Below, piece by piece: positions 23,003-31,829 of a stretch of 64,000 nucleotides of DNA. The notes beneath the pieces were generated by a model. It did no database searches, had not been told where the DNA came from, and worked only from the letters and a program-made list of their open reading frames with translations. The position numbers and the translations under genes are program-made. Numbering within the stretch: position 1 is the stretch's first letter; each line of letters starts with the position of its first letter. The DNA comes from Herbidospora galbida. Lineage in GTDB: Bacteria; Actinomycetota; Actinomycetes; Streptosporangiales; Streptosporangiaceae. Location of the stretch: NCBI RefSeq assembly GCF_005233835.1, contig NZ_SZQA01000020.1, forward strand, positions 62,001 to 126,000, written 5' to 3'.

Positions 23003-24474
23003 GCGTCCCTCCGGCGCAGCAGCACGATCGCCGCGCCGAGCGCCGCGGCCGCATACAGGCAGGTCACCGCGAAGCCGCCCAGCGGTGGCAGGGGATAGTA
23101 GCCGAGAGCGGGCACGGAGTAGTCCTCGACCTGCGGATACTCGGGGATGCTCTGCTGGATCGCGAACCCGGCCGCCGGGGTGACCCGCAGCAGCCACTCG
23201 GCCGCCGGCGCGGGGATCACCGAGGCCGTCGCGAGCAGCTGCGGCAGCAGCACCAGCATGATCGTGGCGATGACCGCCGCCGCGCTGCGCCGGAACAGCG
23301 CGCCCATGGCGAGGGCCAGCACCGCCGTCACCGCCAGCAGCGCGGCCGTGCCGACGATCACGCGGACCTCGGTGAGCGCGGTGACCGGCGCGATGGCGTT
23401 GTTCCGGTCGCGCATGAGCCGCAGTCCGACCGGCACCGCGATCGCCGCCGCGACCAGTCCCCCGGCGAACGTGACCGCCGCGACCACGGCCGCCTTGGCC
23501 GGCAGGACCCCGGTCCGGCCGGGACTGGCGGCCAGCGTCGACCTGATCAGGCCGCGCCGGTATTCGGCCGTCACGAACAGCACCCCGACGACGATCACGG
23601 CGATCAGCCCGATGGTCGCGCCGCTCAGGGTGCGTTCGATGACCGCGCCCCCGTCGATGCCCGCCGGGGCGATGTCGCCCGAGCCGGTGAGCTGGATCGC
23701 GCTCCCCCAGTCGCGGGCCGCGCCGACCGACAGCGACGGCGCGCCGGGTTCGCCCCCGACGTCGTCGTGCGTCCACGTCCCGGCCGCCCCTTCGACGGTC
23801 ACGTGCTCGAATCTGCCGGTGACGTTGGTGAGGCGGCAGGCGCCGATGACGCCGCCGAGGGAGCCCTGGCCGAGGGTGACGTCGCAGGGGGAGGCGGCGA
23901 ACAGCCCGACGACCGCCGGTCCGGCGAGGCGCGTGGTGGCGACGACCCGCCATGACGTCCCGTCGGGCGAGGTCTCGCCGGTGAGGACGTCGCCGGTCCG
24001 CGAGAGCCGCAGCCACGGGTCGCCGCCCGCGGCGAGGTCGTTCACGAAGTCGTCCTGCACGCGGGTGCCGTGGTCGCCGGTGACCATGACGGCCGTGTAC
24101 GCCGACCCCTGCGTGAGGTCGCGCTTGACCATGACGCCGACCTTCGCCCAGGGCACCACGCCCGGGACGATCTGGTCGTGGCCGGGCGGCGGGTAGGTGA
24201 TGACGCCGCTGACGCCGGCGACCTTGGCCGTGATCGAGCCGTCGCCCGGAAGGGCCCGGTGGTAGAAGGAGAACCGGTCGGTGACGGCCTGGCCGCCCGG
24301 CCCGATCGGGATCTCCGGGCAGACGTTCCCCTGCGGCCCCTCGCACGAGCGGACCGTCCCGGCCGCGCCCAGCAGCCCGACCCCGGCGGTGAGCAGGACC
24401 GCCACGATCGACCCGGCGATCCAGCCGCGCACCGTGCGGAACTTGGTCCATTCGGACCTCAGCAGCGCGATCAC
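22999..24474 (-). CDS. ABC-2-type permease with large extracellular ConA-like insert
   Basis: MIALLRSEWTKFRTVRGW is followed by membrane segment 1; then comes a soluble insert of about 210 residues (roughly 40-250) before the remaining five segments (EYRRGLIRSTLAASPGR begins the classical permease core). The insert has short beta-strand stretches with VKVGVMVKRDL-like, DPWLRLSRTGD and TSPDGTSWRVV sequences, which look like a DUF1349/concanavalin-type beta-sandwich that binds sugars in other proteins. Total length is 491 against about 250 for plain subunits. The GTG at 24474 overlaps the ATPase stop by GTGA. The insert probably gives the exporter an outside binding domain. Confidence 0.82.
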   Translation of the reverse strand: MIALLRSEWTKFRTVRGWIAGSIVAVLLTAGVGLLGAAGTVRSCEGPQGNVCPEIPIGPGGQAVTDRFSFYHRALPGDGSITAKVAGVSGVITYPPPGHDQIVPGVVPWAKVGVMVKRDLTQGSAYTAVMVTGDHGTRVQDDFVNDLAAGGDPWLRLSRTGDVLTGETSPDGTSWRVVATTRLAGPAVVGLFAASPCDVTLGQGSLGGVIGACRLTNVTGRFEHVTVEGAAGTWTHDDVGGEPGAPSLSVGAARDWGSAIQLTGSGDIAPAGIDGGAVIERTLSGATIGLIAVIVVGVLFVTAEYRRGLIRSTLAASPGRTGVLPAKAAVVAAVTFAGGLVAAAIAVPVGLRLMRDRNNAIAPVTALTEVRVIVGTAALLAVTAVLALAMGALFRRSAAAVIATIMLVLLPQLLATASVIPAPAAEWLLRVTPAAGFAIQQSIPEYPQVEDYSVPALGYYPLPPLGGFAVTCLYAAAALGAAIVLLRRRDA

Positions 24475-25376
24475 CGGAACTCCACGCTCTCTCGGGTGAG
24501 CTCCATGTAGGCCTCCTCCAGCGTCGCCCGGTGGGCGCTCACCTCGGCGAACGGCACCCCGGCCGCCGTCAGCGCCGCCACCGTCCCGGCCGCCGTCAGG
24601 CCCGACACGGTCAGCGCGTCGGTCCCGGTGACCGTCACGGTCGCGCCCGCGCGGGCCAGCGCCTCCATGGCGTCCTCGCGTGCGGTCGTGCGCAGGCTCA
24701 CCCTGCCGTCGGAGGCGGCCGCGATCAGTCCTTCGACGTCGCGGTCGGCGACGACCCGGCCGCGACCGGCCACGATCAGGTGCCCGGCGACGTCCTGGAG
24801 TTCGCTCATCAGGTGGCTCGACACGAGCACCGCGCGCCCGCCGTCCGCCAGCGACCGCAGCAGGCCGCGGATCCACACGATGCCCTCCGGGTCGAGCCCG
24901 TTGAACGGCTCGTCGAACAGCAGCACCGGCGGGTCGCCCAGCAGCGCCGCCGCGATGCCGAGCCGCTGCCGCATCCCGAGGGAGTAGCCGCCCGCCTTCC
25001 GCCGCGCGGCGGGGCCGAGGCCGACCAGCCCGAGCACCTCGTCGACCCGGCGCGGGCCGAGCCCCTGCGACCGCGCCAGCCACAGCAGGTGGTCGCGGCC
25101 GGTCCTGCTCGGCTGCAGGGCCGAGGCGTCGAGCAGGGCGCCGACGTGGGTCAGGGGCCTTTTCAGGGTCCGGTACGCCGCCCCGCCCACCAGCGCCGAC
25201 CCCTCGTCGGGCCGGTCGAGGCCGACGACGATCCGCATCGTGGTGGACTTGCCCGCCCCGTTGGGGCCGACGAACCCGGTGACCACCCCCGGCCTGACGG
25301 TGAAGGTCATGTCATCGAGGGCCCTTGTGGCTCCGAACCGTTTCCGGAGCCCGTTGACTTCGACAGTCGCGTCCAT
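24471..25376 (-). CDS. ABC transporter ATP-binding protein
   Basis: The subunit has 301 residues, with Walker A GPNGAGKST (about 38-46), signature SLGMRQR, Walker B LLFDEP and the H-loop in VSSHLMSE. The C-terminal 90 residues follow the DrrA/CcmA-type pattern. The ATG at 25376 fits the first strand of the fold. It heads the leftward operon ATPase-permease-permease-UvrA2, whose make-up mirrors DrrABC self-resistance. It is divergent from a two-component system that probably controls it. Confidence 0.93.
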   Translation of the reverse strand: MDATVEVNGLRKRFGATRALDDMTFTVRPGVVTGFVGPNGAGKSTTMRIVVGLDRPDEGSALVGGAAYRTLKRPLTHVGALLDASALQPSRTGRDHLLWLARSQGLGPRRVDEVLGLVGLGPAARRKAGGYSLGMRQRLGIAAALLGDPPVLLFDEPFNGLDPEGIVWIRGLLRSLADGGRAVLVSSHLMSELQDVAGHLIVAGRGRVVADRDVEGLIAAASDGRVSLRTTAREDAMEALARAGATVTVTGTDALTVSGLTAAGTVAALTAAGVPFAEVSAHRATLEEAYMELTRESVEFR

Positions 25377-25398
25377 GCTCCGGAACCCTAGGCTCGGG

Positions 25399-25421
25399 GT
25401 CGCGGCGGGGCGTCCCGCGAC
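25399..25421. promoter_or_regulatory. Inverted repeat between ABC operon and two-component system
   Basis: GTCGCGG (25399-25405) and CCGCGAC (25415-25421) form a perfect 7-bp inverted repeat with a 9-bp spacer in the short divergent region. It is a candidate site for the response regulator encoded at 26531. Confidence 0.45.
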
Positions 25422-25478
25422 GGAGCGGTCTTGGGGTAGCTCGTACGAGGGATGCCGGTTCGCCCCCCGAAGGGCAGA

Positions 25479-26534
25479 ATGACCTGCGTGAACGGGCGTG
25501 TCGTCGCAGGTCTCCTCGTGGTGGCCGCCTTCGTCCTGGGCGTGTCCGAATCGATGGCCCTGGCGCTGGTCGGCCTGGCGACGACGCTGCCGCTGGTGCT
25601 GCTGTGGCCGCAGCGGACGGCCGCCGCCGTGCTGGTCACGGTGGCCACCGTGCTGTCGCTGACGGCTTTCCGGCATCCCGCGTACGCCGGCCTGGCGGCG
25701 ACCCTGATCGCGCTGTTCCGCCTGGGCGAGACCGCCGACCGGGCGGCGCTGGCCTGCTCCGTCCCGTGCCTGGTGCTGGCGGCGACCGGGCACGCTCCCG
25801 TGGCGGCGGCACTGGCCCCGAGCGCCGCCCTGGCCGGGATCGCCTGGCAGGCCCGGAGCAGGGCCCGGGTCAGCGCCGCCGCGCGCGACGTCATCGAGGA
25901 GAGCCTGCTGCGCCGGAGCGCGGCCGGTGAGCGGGCCAGGATCGCGCGGGAGCTGCACGACGTGGTGGCCCACCACATCTCGATGGTGGCCGTCCAGGCC
26001 GAGACGGCCCGGCTGGCCACCCCGGGCCTGCCGCCCGCCGGGGCCGACCGGCTGCGCGCGATCGGCGACACCGCGCGCAGCGCGCTGACCGAGATGCGCC
26101 GCCTTCTCGGCGTCCTGCGTGAGGACACCGGTCAGCCGGAGCGGGCGCCCCAACCGGGGCTGCGCGAGCTGAACGCCCTGGTCGACGCGGCCCGCGCGGC
26201 CTCGGGCGGGGCGACCCGGCTGATCCTGCGCGGCACGCCGATCGCCCTCGATCCGGTGGCGGAGCTGGCGGCGTACCGGATCGTCCAGGAGGCGCTGACG
26301 AACGTCCGGCGGCACGCGCCGGGCGCGGCGGTCGACGTGGAGTTCGCCTACGGCGTCGACGTGCTGCGGGTGACGGTCCGCGACAACGGGCCCGCCGTCG
26401 ACGACCCGGTCGAGGGGCTGGGTCTGGCGGGCATGCGGGAGCGCGCGTCCGCGGTGGGCGGGACGCTGCGTACCGGAGCGGTGAGAGGCGGCGGGTTCAT
26501 GGTCGAGGCGGTCCTCCCCGGGACGACGGCATGA
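25479..26534 (+). CDS. Sensor histidine kinase (NarL-system type)
   Basis: About four membrane segments fill the first 130 residues with almost no outside loop. Then comes a HisKA_3 dimerisation domain with the phospho-His in [11 protein letters not shown], and a HATPase domain ([29 protein letters not shown]). This resembles DesK/LiaS kinases, which sense the membrane state. The ATG at 25479 follows GAAGGGC at a normal distance; starts at 25452 and 25488 are possible. The end overlaps the regulator gene by ATGA. Confidence 0.92.
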   Translation: MTCVNGRVVAGLLVVAAFVLGVSESMALALVGLATTLPLVLLWPQRTAAAVLVTVATVLSLTAFRHPAYAGLAATLIALFRLGETADRAALACSVPCLVLAATGHAPVAAALAPSAALAGIAWQARSRARVSAAARDVIEESLLRRSAAGERARIARELHDVVAHHISMVAVQAETARLATPGLPPAGADRLRAIGDTARSALTEMRRLLGVLREDTGQPERAPQPGLRELNALVDAARAASGGATRLILRGTPIALDPVAELAAYRIVQEALTNVRRHAPGAAVDVEFAYGVDVLRVTVRDNGPAVDDPVEGLGLAGMRERASAVGGTLRTGAVRGGGFMVEAVLPGTTA

Positions 26535-27169
26535 TCCGGATCGTCATCGCCGACGACCATCCCGTCGTCCGGTCGGCGTTCGCCGACCTGCTGGCCACCC
26601 AGCCCGACTTCACCGTGGTCGGCGCCGCCTCCGACGGCGCGGAGGCGGTCCGGGTGTGCGCCCGGACCGCCCCCGACCTCGTGCTGATGGACGTCCGGAT
26701 GCCTGTCATGGACGGCATCGAGGCCACCCGGCGGCTGTCGCCGGACGCCCGGGTGCTCATCCTCACCACCTTCGACCTGGACGAATACGTCTACGACGCG
26801 CTGCGCGCCGGAGCCAGCGGGTTCCTGCTCAAGGACGTCACCGCCGAGCGGCTCTTCGACGCCGTCAGGGTGGTGGCCGCCGGGGAGGCGCTGCTCGCGC
26901 CCACGGTCACCCGGCGGCTCATCGGCGAGTTCGCCCAGCTCCGGCCCAAAGTGTCGGTCGAGGGGCTGACGCCCCGCGAGACGCAGGTGCTGCGGCTCAT
27001 CGCCGAGGGGCTGTCGAACCCGGAGATCGCCCGGCGGCTGACCGTCACCGAGGAGACGGTGAAGACCCACGTCAGCCGGGTGCTGAACAAGCTCGGCCTG
27101 CGCGACCGTACGCAGGCCGTGGTCGCGGCCTACGAGTCGGGGCTGGTGGTGCCCCGGTTCAGGGGATGA
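26531..27169 (+). CDS. NarL/LuxR-family response regulator
   Basis: The receiver domain has the acidic pair DD (8-9), the phospho-acceptor Asp in LVLMDVRMP (about 54) and Lys in FLLKD. A LuxR helix-turn-helix follows ([35 protein letters not shown], shown in part). It works with the kinase in front of it and probably controls the divergent ABC/UvrA2 operon. Its stop overlaps the multicopper oxidase gene by 11 bp. Confidence 0.94.
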   Translation: MIRIVIADDHPVVRSAFADLLATQPDFTVVGAASDGAEAVRVCARTAPDLVLMDVRMPVMDGIEATRRLSPDARVLILTTFDLDEYVYDALRAGASGFLLKDVTAERLFDAVRVVAAGEALLAPTVTRRLIGEFAQLRPKVSVEGLTPRETQVLRLIAEGLSNPEIARRLTVTEETVKTHVSRVLNKLGLRDRTQAVVAAYESGLVVPRFRG

Positions 27170-28592
27170 CGTCGAAGGTCGCCATCATCGCCATGTCCTC
27201 GTGTTCGAGGTTGTGGCAGTGGAAGACGTACCGCCCCGGATAGCCGTCGAACCGGGCGATCACCTCAAGGGTCTGCGCTTCGCGCAGTTCGACGGTGTCC
27301 TTCCACTCCGGGTTCGGGGCGCCGTCGGTGAGCACCTGGAAGTGCGCCAGGTGCAGGTGGATCGGGTGGCTGACGTCGCTGGTGAAGCGCCAGATCTCGG
27401 TCGCGCCGAGCTTCACCGTGGCGTCGACCCGGTCGGCGGCGTACGGCTTGCCGTTGATGAGCCACCCGGTGCCGCCGTGCAGGTTGCCGCTGGTGAACTC
27501 GAAGTCGCGGGTCACCGTGGCCGACGCGGGGTCGAGCCGGTCGACCTTCGACAGGACGGCCGGGATCGCGGAGTCGTCGGGGGCGTCGCGGTCGACGTCG
27601 AACCGCATGACCCGGCCGTCGTCGGCCAGGTCGCGCAGTTCGACGCGGTCGCCGATCCGGTGGGCGGCGAAGTCGACGACGAGGTCGGCCCGTTCGCCGG
27701 GCGACAGCCGTACCGCATCGAGGGTTCTCGGCGCGGGGAGCAGGCCGCCGTCGGTGCCGATCTGGACGATGGGTCCGCCGGTCGACAGCTCATAGGGCCG
27801 CGCGTTCGACGCGTTGACCACGCGCAGCCGGTAGCGGGCGCGGGCCACCTTCAGCACGGGCCACGGCGCGCCGTTGACCAGCGTGACGTCGCCCAGCACC
27901 CCGCCCATGTACGCCTCCTTCGCGCCCGGCTTCCCCGGCACGCCGGGATAGGGCATGGTGCCGTCGGCGGCGAACGAGCGGTCGCAGATGACCAGGGGGA
28001 CCTCACGCTCGCCCTTCGGGAGCGGCAGGGCGTCCTCCTCGTCGTCGCGGACCAGGAACAGCCCGGCCAGGCCGCGCCAGACCTGCGGGCCGGTGTAGTC
28101 CATGCGGTGGTCGTGATACCAGAGCGTGGCGGCCCGCTGCGTCATCGGATAGTCGTATTCGCGGGTCGCCCCGGGGAGTACGAGGTCGGTGGGATGGCCG
28201 TCCGAGGCCGCCGGGGTGTGGCCTCCGTGGAGGTGCAGCACGGTCGGCGCGGCCAGCCCGTTGGTGAGCCGCACCACGGTCCGGCGGTCGCGCCGGGTCT
28301 CGATGGTGGGCCCGGGGAAGACGCCGTCGTAGCCCCAAATGGGCGTGCGCAGCCCCGGGATGACGGCGGCGACGGCCTGACGTGCGGTGAGGTCGTAGTA
28401 GTCGGTGTCGCCGCGCCGCGTCGGCCGGGCCACCGGCGGGACGGGCAGCGGGACGGCGAACGGTTCGGGGAGCGGGGCGGTGCTGCGCAGGACCTGCGGC
28501 ACCGGGGTGCCCGCGAGCAGCGAGCACCCCGTGACCAGGGCGAACCCGCCCAGGCCGATGGTGGCCAGGGCCTCACGCCGGGTGAGCCTCAC
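27159..28592 (-). CDS. Multicopper oxidase, Tat-type signal
   Basis: All four copper-ligand motifs are present: [22 protein letters not shown] and [13 protein letters not shown], so type 1, 2 and 3 copper sites should be complete; the axial ligand of type 1 copper is probably Met. The start [13 protein letters not shown] is a twin-arginine signal, and LVTGC could serve as a lipobox, so the enzyme would be an exported lipoprotein. Its 477 residues make it a two- to three-domain CotA/bilirubin-oxidase-like form. It oxidises phenolics or metal ions; the substrate is not evident. It overlaps a small membrane protein gene by GTGA. Confidence 0.93.
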   Translation of the reverse strand: MRLTRREALATIGLGGFALVTGCSLLAGTPVPQVLRSTAPLPEPFAVPLPVPPVARPTRRGDTDYYDLTARQAVAAVIPGLRTPIWGYDGVFPGPTIETRRDRRTVVRLTNGLAAPTVLHLHGGHTPAASDGHPTDLVLPGATREYDYPMTQRAATLWYHDHRMDYTGPQVWRGLAGLFLVRDDEEDALPLPKGEREVPLVICDRSFAADGTMPYPGVPGKPGAKEAYMGGVLGDVTLVNGAPWPVLKVARARYRLRVVNASNARPYELSTGGPIVQIGTDGGLLPAPRTLDAVRLSPGERADLVVDFAAHRIGDRVELRDLADDGRVMRFDVDRDAPDDSAIPAVLSKVDRLDPASATVTRDFEFTSGNLHGGTGWLINGKPYAADRVDATVKLGATEIWRFTSDVSHPIHLHLAHFQVLTDGAPNPEWKDTVELREAQTLEVIARFDGYPGRYVFHCHNLEHEDMAMMATFDVIP

Positions 28593-28954
28593 GCCGCCGC
28601 CGTGGCGTTCTGCCTCGACGGGTAGAGGGCGGTCAGCGCGTGCACCACTCCCCCGAACATGATCATGCCGATCGGCACGTGCAACGCCTTGAAGTGCGCG
28701 ATTCCCAAGTACATCTGCACGAAGACGAGGAGCAGCGTCATCACCGCCGGGACGATCACCTTCCGGTCCCGCGTCATGATCGACACCACCAGGGAGGCCA
28801 GCGCCGCCAGCAGCACCAATATCGCGCTGGCGCGGTGCATCCCGCGCCCGCCCGGTGAGGCCAGCAGCAGACCGGCGGTGATGCCCTGAATGAGGAGGGC
28901 GGCCGCGAGGACCATCGTCACGATCCGCCGCGCGCCCAGATATGCCGTGTTCAT
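28589..28954 (-). CDS. Small four-helix membrane protein (DUF6220-like?)
   Basis: The protein has 121 residues with four hydrophobic segments (about 12-30, 42-58, 65-83, 92-108 from MNTAYLGA). Histidines sit at the ends of helices (GMHRAS, GIAHFKALHVPIG, VVHAL), which would allow heme or metal binding. I do not recognise the family with certainty; DUF6220 is a guess. It is the first gene of a pair with the multicopper oxidase, so a link to electron transfer or copper is possible. The ATG at 28954 avoids a charged, non-hydrophobic 13-residue extension. Confidence 0.7.
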   Translation of the reverse strand: MNTAYLGARRIVTMVLAAALLIQGITAGLLLASPGGRGMHRASAILVLLAALASLVVSIMTRDRKVIVPAVMTLLLVFVQMYLGIAHFKALHVPIGMIMFGGVVHALTALYPSRQNATAAA

Positions 28955-29118
28955 GGGCCGATCGTCGCGGCCCGGCCCGGTCCGGCGCGTCATGCGGAGG
29001 ATGGCCGATCGCCTACGACCGCTGCGGTATCCGCCGCGTGTCAGTGCCGCGGCGGTCCCGTGTCAGCGCGGTCGGCGACGGTTGACCCATCGATCACCAC
29101 GAACGCGAGGAGCACCGC

Positions 29119-30177
29119 ATGTCCACCACCACCACCGCCCTGCAGGCCGCCATCGACGAGCTCGTCGGCCCCGGCATCCTCAGCGCGCAGCTGCGCCTGC
29201 ACGACCGGGGCGAGGTCTGGGTCGGCACCGCCGGGGTCGCCCGGCTGGGCGAGCCGGAGGGGCCGCCGGCCGACGGCCGGTTCCGGATCGGCAGCGCCAC
29301 CAAGACCTTCGCCGCGACCGCGGTCCTGGGCCTGGTCGCCGAGGGCAGGTTCGGGCTCGACGACCCGGTCGCCGGCCACCTGCCCGGCTTCGACCTCGAC
29401 CCCCGGATCACGGTGCGCATGCTGCTGCAGCACACCAGCGGGGTGTTCGCCTTCACCGGCGAGTACTTCGAGGACGGCACGGTCGTCCCCGGCATCCCCG
29501 TGCTGGGCAGGGAGTGGGTGGACGCCCGCTTCACGACCTACCCGCCGGAGGAGCTGGCGCGGTTCGCGCTGGCCAAGCCCGCGCGGTTCGAGCCGGGCGC
29601 CGACTGGAACTACTCCAACACCAACTACGTGCTGGCGCGGCTGCTGGTCGAGAAGGTCACCGGCCGCTCGCTCGCCGAGGAGACGCACCGGCTGATCCTC
29701 GGCCCGCTCGGCCTGACGAACACCTTCCTGCCGGAAACCGACACGGAGATCCCCGGCCCGCACGCCCACGCCTACTACCGCTACGAGGAGGACGGCGTCG
29801 AGAAGACGGTCGACGTCACCCGCCAGAACCCGTCGTGGATCTCCACCGGCGGCGACATGATCTCCACCACCGAAGACCTCGCCACGTTCGTCTCGGCGCT
29901 GATGGCCGGCCGCCTCCTGCCCGCTCCGCTCCTGGACGAGATGCGCACCCCCCACCCGAAGGCGGGCTACGGCCTGGGGCTGTTCGTGCTCCAGGACGGC
30001 GCCCTGCTGAACCACAACGGCGGCCTGTCGGGCTACGCGACGATCATGTACAGCACCCCTGACGGCGGCACCACCCTGACCGGCTCGCTGACCTTCGTGG
30101 ACGACGCCGCGATGTCCCAGTCGGAGCACTTCCAGAAGTTCGTGGAGCGGATCCTCACCGAGGCGTTCAGTCGCTGA
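29119..30177 (+). CDS. Serine hydrolase of the beta-lactamase/DD-peptidase (class C-like) family
   Basis: SATK (nucleophile Ser in RIGSATKTF, about residue 58), YSN (WNYSNTNY) and HNGG (third motif, replacing KTG) are the active-site elements of this family. It has no signal peptide, so it is not a classical exported DD-carboxypeptidase; an intracellular esterase or peptidase is more likely. The length of 352 residues is usual. GAGGAG lies 7 bp before the ATG. It stands alone and overlaps the convergent GNAT gene by 11 bp. Confidence 0.88.
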   Translation: MSTTTTALQAAIDELVGPGILSAQLRLHDRGEVWVGTAGVARLGEPEGPPADGRFRIGSATKTFAATAVLGLVAEGRFGLDDPVAGHLPGFDLDPRITVRMLLQHTSGVFAFTGEYFEDGTVVPGIPVLGREWVDARFTTYPPEELARFALAKPARFEPGADWNYSNTNYVLARLLVEKVTGRSLAEETHRLILGPLGLTNTFLPETDTEIPGPHAHAYYRYEEDGVEKTVDVTRQNPSWISTGGDMISTTEDLATFVSALMAGRLLPAPLLDEMRTPHPKAGYGLGLFVLQDGALLNHNGGLSGYATIMYSTPDGGTTLTGSLTFVDDAAMSQSEHFQKFVERILTEAFSR

Positions 30178-30883
30178 TCCGGTAGTGGTAGCCGTGCGAC
30201 AGGGTGAAGCCGCGCCGCGCGTAGAGGGCCCTGGCGCCCGGGTTGTCCTCCTCGACCTGGAGGTAGAGACACCGGGCGCCCTCCCCCTCGGCCCAGGCGG
30301 CGCCGGCCGCCAGGACGTCCGACGCGATCCCCCGGCGACGGTGGCCGGGCCGGGTGACCATGCAGAAGACGCCGGCGTAACCGTCGTCCACGGCGACGAC
30401 CCCCATGCCGGCGAGGGCGCCGCCGGCGGTCGCGGCGAAGAGGGCGACCGGCTCGGGGATGCGCATGATCACCTCGACGGTGGTGAGCCGGTCGTCGAGC
30501 GCGCCGAACACCTCCGGCCAGCGCGCGCGATCCCGGACCCGCTCCACCGGCCCGGCCTCCCCCGCCACGGCGGAGGTGGGAGCGGTGAGGATCAGCGTCG
30601 GGACGTCGCGGCGGTAGCCCCGGGCGGCCAGCGCGCCGTCGAGGGCCGTGTGGGCCTCGGCCGGACTGACCTGGACGCAGACCGCCCGGCCGCGATCACG
30701 GTAGTAGCGCTCGACCGCCTCGATCGACGGGGTCGCTCCGGGCAGCGGCAGCGCCGAGTTGGTGCGCCGGCGCGGCACCAAGGGAGTGTGCCGGAGCAGC
30801 CAGCCGTCCCGCTCCTCCACGTCTACGGCGGGCCAGGCGCGGGCCGCGCGGCGTTCGAGCCGCCACCATTCAGGCTGGTCCAT
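30167..30883 (-). CDS. GNAT-family N-acetyltransferase
   Basis: The acetyl-CoA loop VTRPGHRRRGIASDVL (Arg/Gly-x-x-Gly-x-Ala) and the C-terminal LQVEEDNPGARALYARRGF stretch are typical. The N-terminal half is a divergent second GNAT-like lobe, giving 238 residues. The acceptor is unknown. I chose the ATG at 30883; an ATG at 30895 would add four residues. Confidence 0.85.
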   Translation of the reverse strand: MDQPEWWRLERRAARAWPAVDVEERDGWLLRHTPLVPRRRTNSALPLPGATPSIEAVERYYRDRGRAVCVQVSPAEAHTALDGALAARGYRRDVPTLILTAPTSAVAGEAGPVERVRDRARWPEVFGALDDRLTTVEVIMRIPEPVALFAATAGGALAGMGVVAVDDGYAGVFCMVTRPGHRRRGIASDVLAAGAAWAEGEGARCLYLQVEEDNPGARALYARRGFTLSHGYHYRISD

Positions 30884-30935
30884 GGGCGGCACCATACACA
30901 AACCGGGCGGCGCGACGTTCGCCCCGTATTGTCTA

Positions 30936-31829
30936 ATGGCCTGCATGGAGATCGGGTGTGACGAGTCGGGGGCGGAGGGCGAGAAGCTCATCGGCGGGGT
31001 GACCGACGTGTTCGCCCACGCCGGCGTCGCGCTCACCCTCGACGAGGCCGAGGCCTGCATGGACGAGGTGCGGCACCGCGCCCCCTCGCCCATCACCGAG
31101 TACAAGGCCTTCGTGATCCGGCGGGCCAAGCACCGGCTGGCCCTCCAGTGGCTGCTCGGCCCGAGGGGCCCGCTGCGGGGTCGCGCCCACGTCCACCTGA
31201 CCGACAAGACCCTCTTCATGACCCGCCGCCTCTCCGACCTGGTCGGCGACGACGGCGACCGCCTCCACCGGCTGGGTCCGGCCGCCTTCGGCGCGCGGTG
31301 GCATGACCTGCTGGAGGCCTTCAACGACCTGATGCGCCCCTACTCCGAGCGGCCCATCGACGACGTGTTCGCCCTGGTCGACGACCTGGCCCAGGCTCCC
31401 GGCGAGGCCGGCGACCTGCTGCGCCGCCTGGCCAAGGCCCGCCCCCAGATCGAGGACCTGCGCGTGCGCCTGGCCCGCAACCCGGCGACGGCCGCGCCCC
31501 TCGACCCGCTGCTGCCGGCGATCGTGCGGGCGGTGGAGTACTGGGGCCGCGGCCGCCCGGTGACGATCGTCCACGACCGCCAGACGAGCCTCACCGAGGA
31601 ACGGATCGACCTGCTGCGGCGGGCCTGCCCCCTGGAGGAGCTGCGGCTGGAGGAGTCCCACCTCGACGCCCGCATCCAAGTGGCCGACCTGCTGGCCGGG
31701 ATCGCCCGGGGGATCGCCGCCGACGGCCTGCACGGCCAGGGAGATCCGCTGCTGACGGGCCTGCTGGCGCCCTACGTCGACGAGCGCTCCGTCTGGGCGG
31801 ACGGGTCGATGTGGATCTTGGGGGGCTGA
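30936..31829 (+). CDS. DUF3800 domain protein (RNase H-like fold)
   Basis: CDESG at the start, LTDKTLFM, a histidine in IVHDRQT and the final SHLDARIQVADLLAGIARG are the hallmarks of DUF3800, whose acidic residues suggest a nuclease-like metal site. Members often occur near phage-defence or mobile loci, but the neighbours here are ordinary metabolic genes. The length of 297 residues is normal. Starts at 30936 and 30945 are both possible. Its 3' end overlaps the convergent dehydrogenase gene by 58 bp. Confidence 0.75.
   Translation: MACMEIGCDESGAEGEKLIGGVTDVFAHAGVALTLDEAEACMDEVRHRAPSPITEYKAFVIRRAKHRLALQWLLGPRGPLRGRAHVHLTDKTLFMTRRLSDLVGDDGDRLHRLGPAAFGARWHDLLEAFNDLMRPYSERPIDDVFALVDDLAQAPGEAGDLLRRLAKARPQIEDLRVRLARNPATAAPLDPLLPAIVRAVEYWGRGRPVTIVHDRQTSLTEERIDLLRRACPLEELRLEESHLDARIQVADLLAGIARGIAADGLHGQGDPLLTGLLAPYVDERSVWADGSMWILGG

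Noticed and set aside
30936-31829. DUF3800 gene as part of a phage-defence island
   Set aside because: Flanking genes are ordinary acetyltransferase and dehydrogenase genes, and no other defence gene is nearby.
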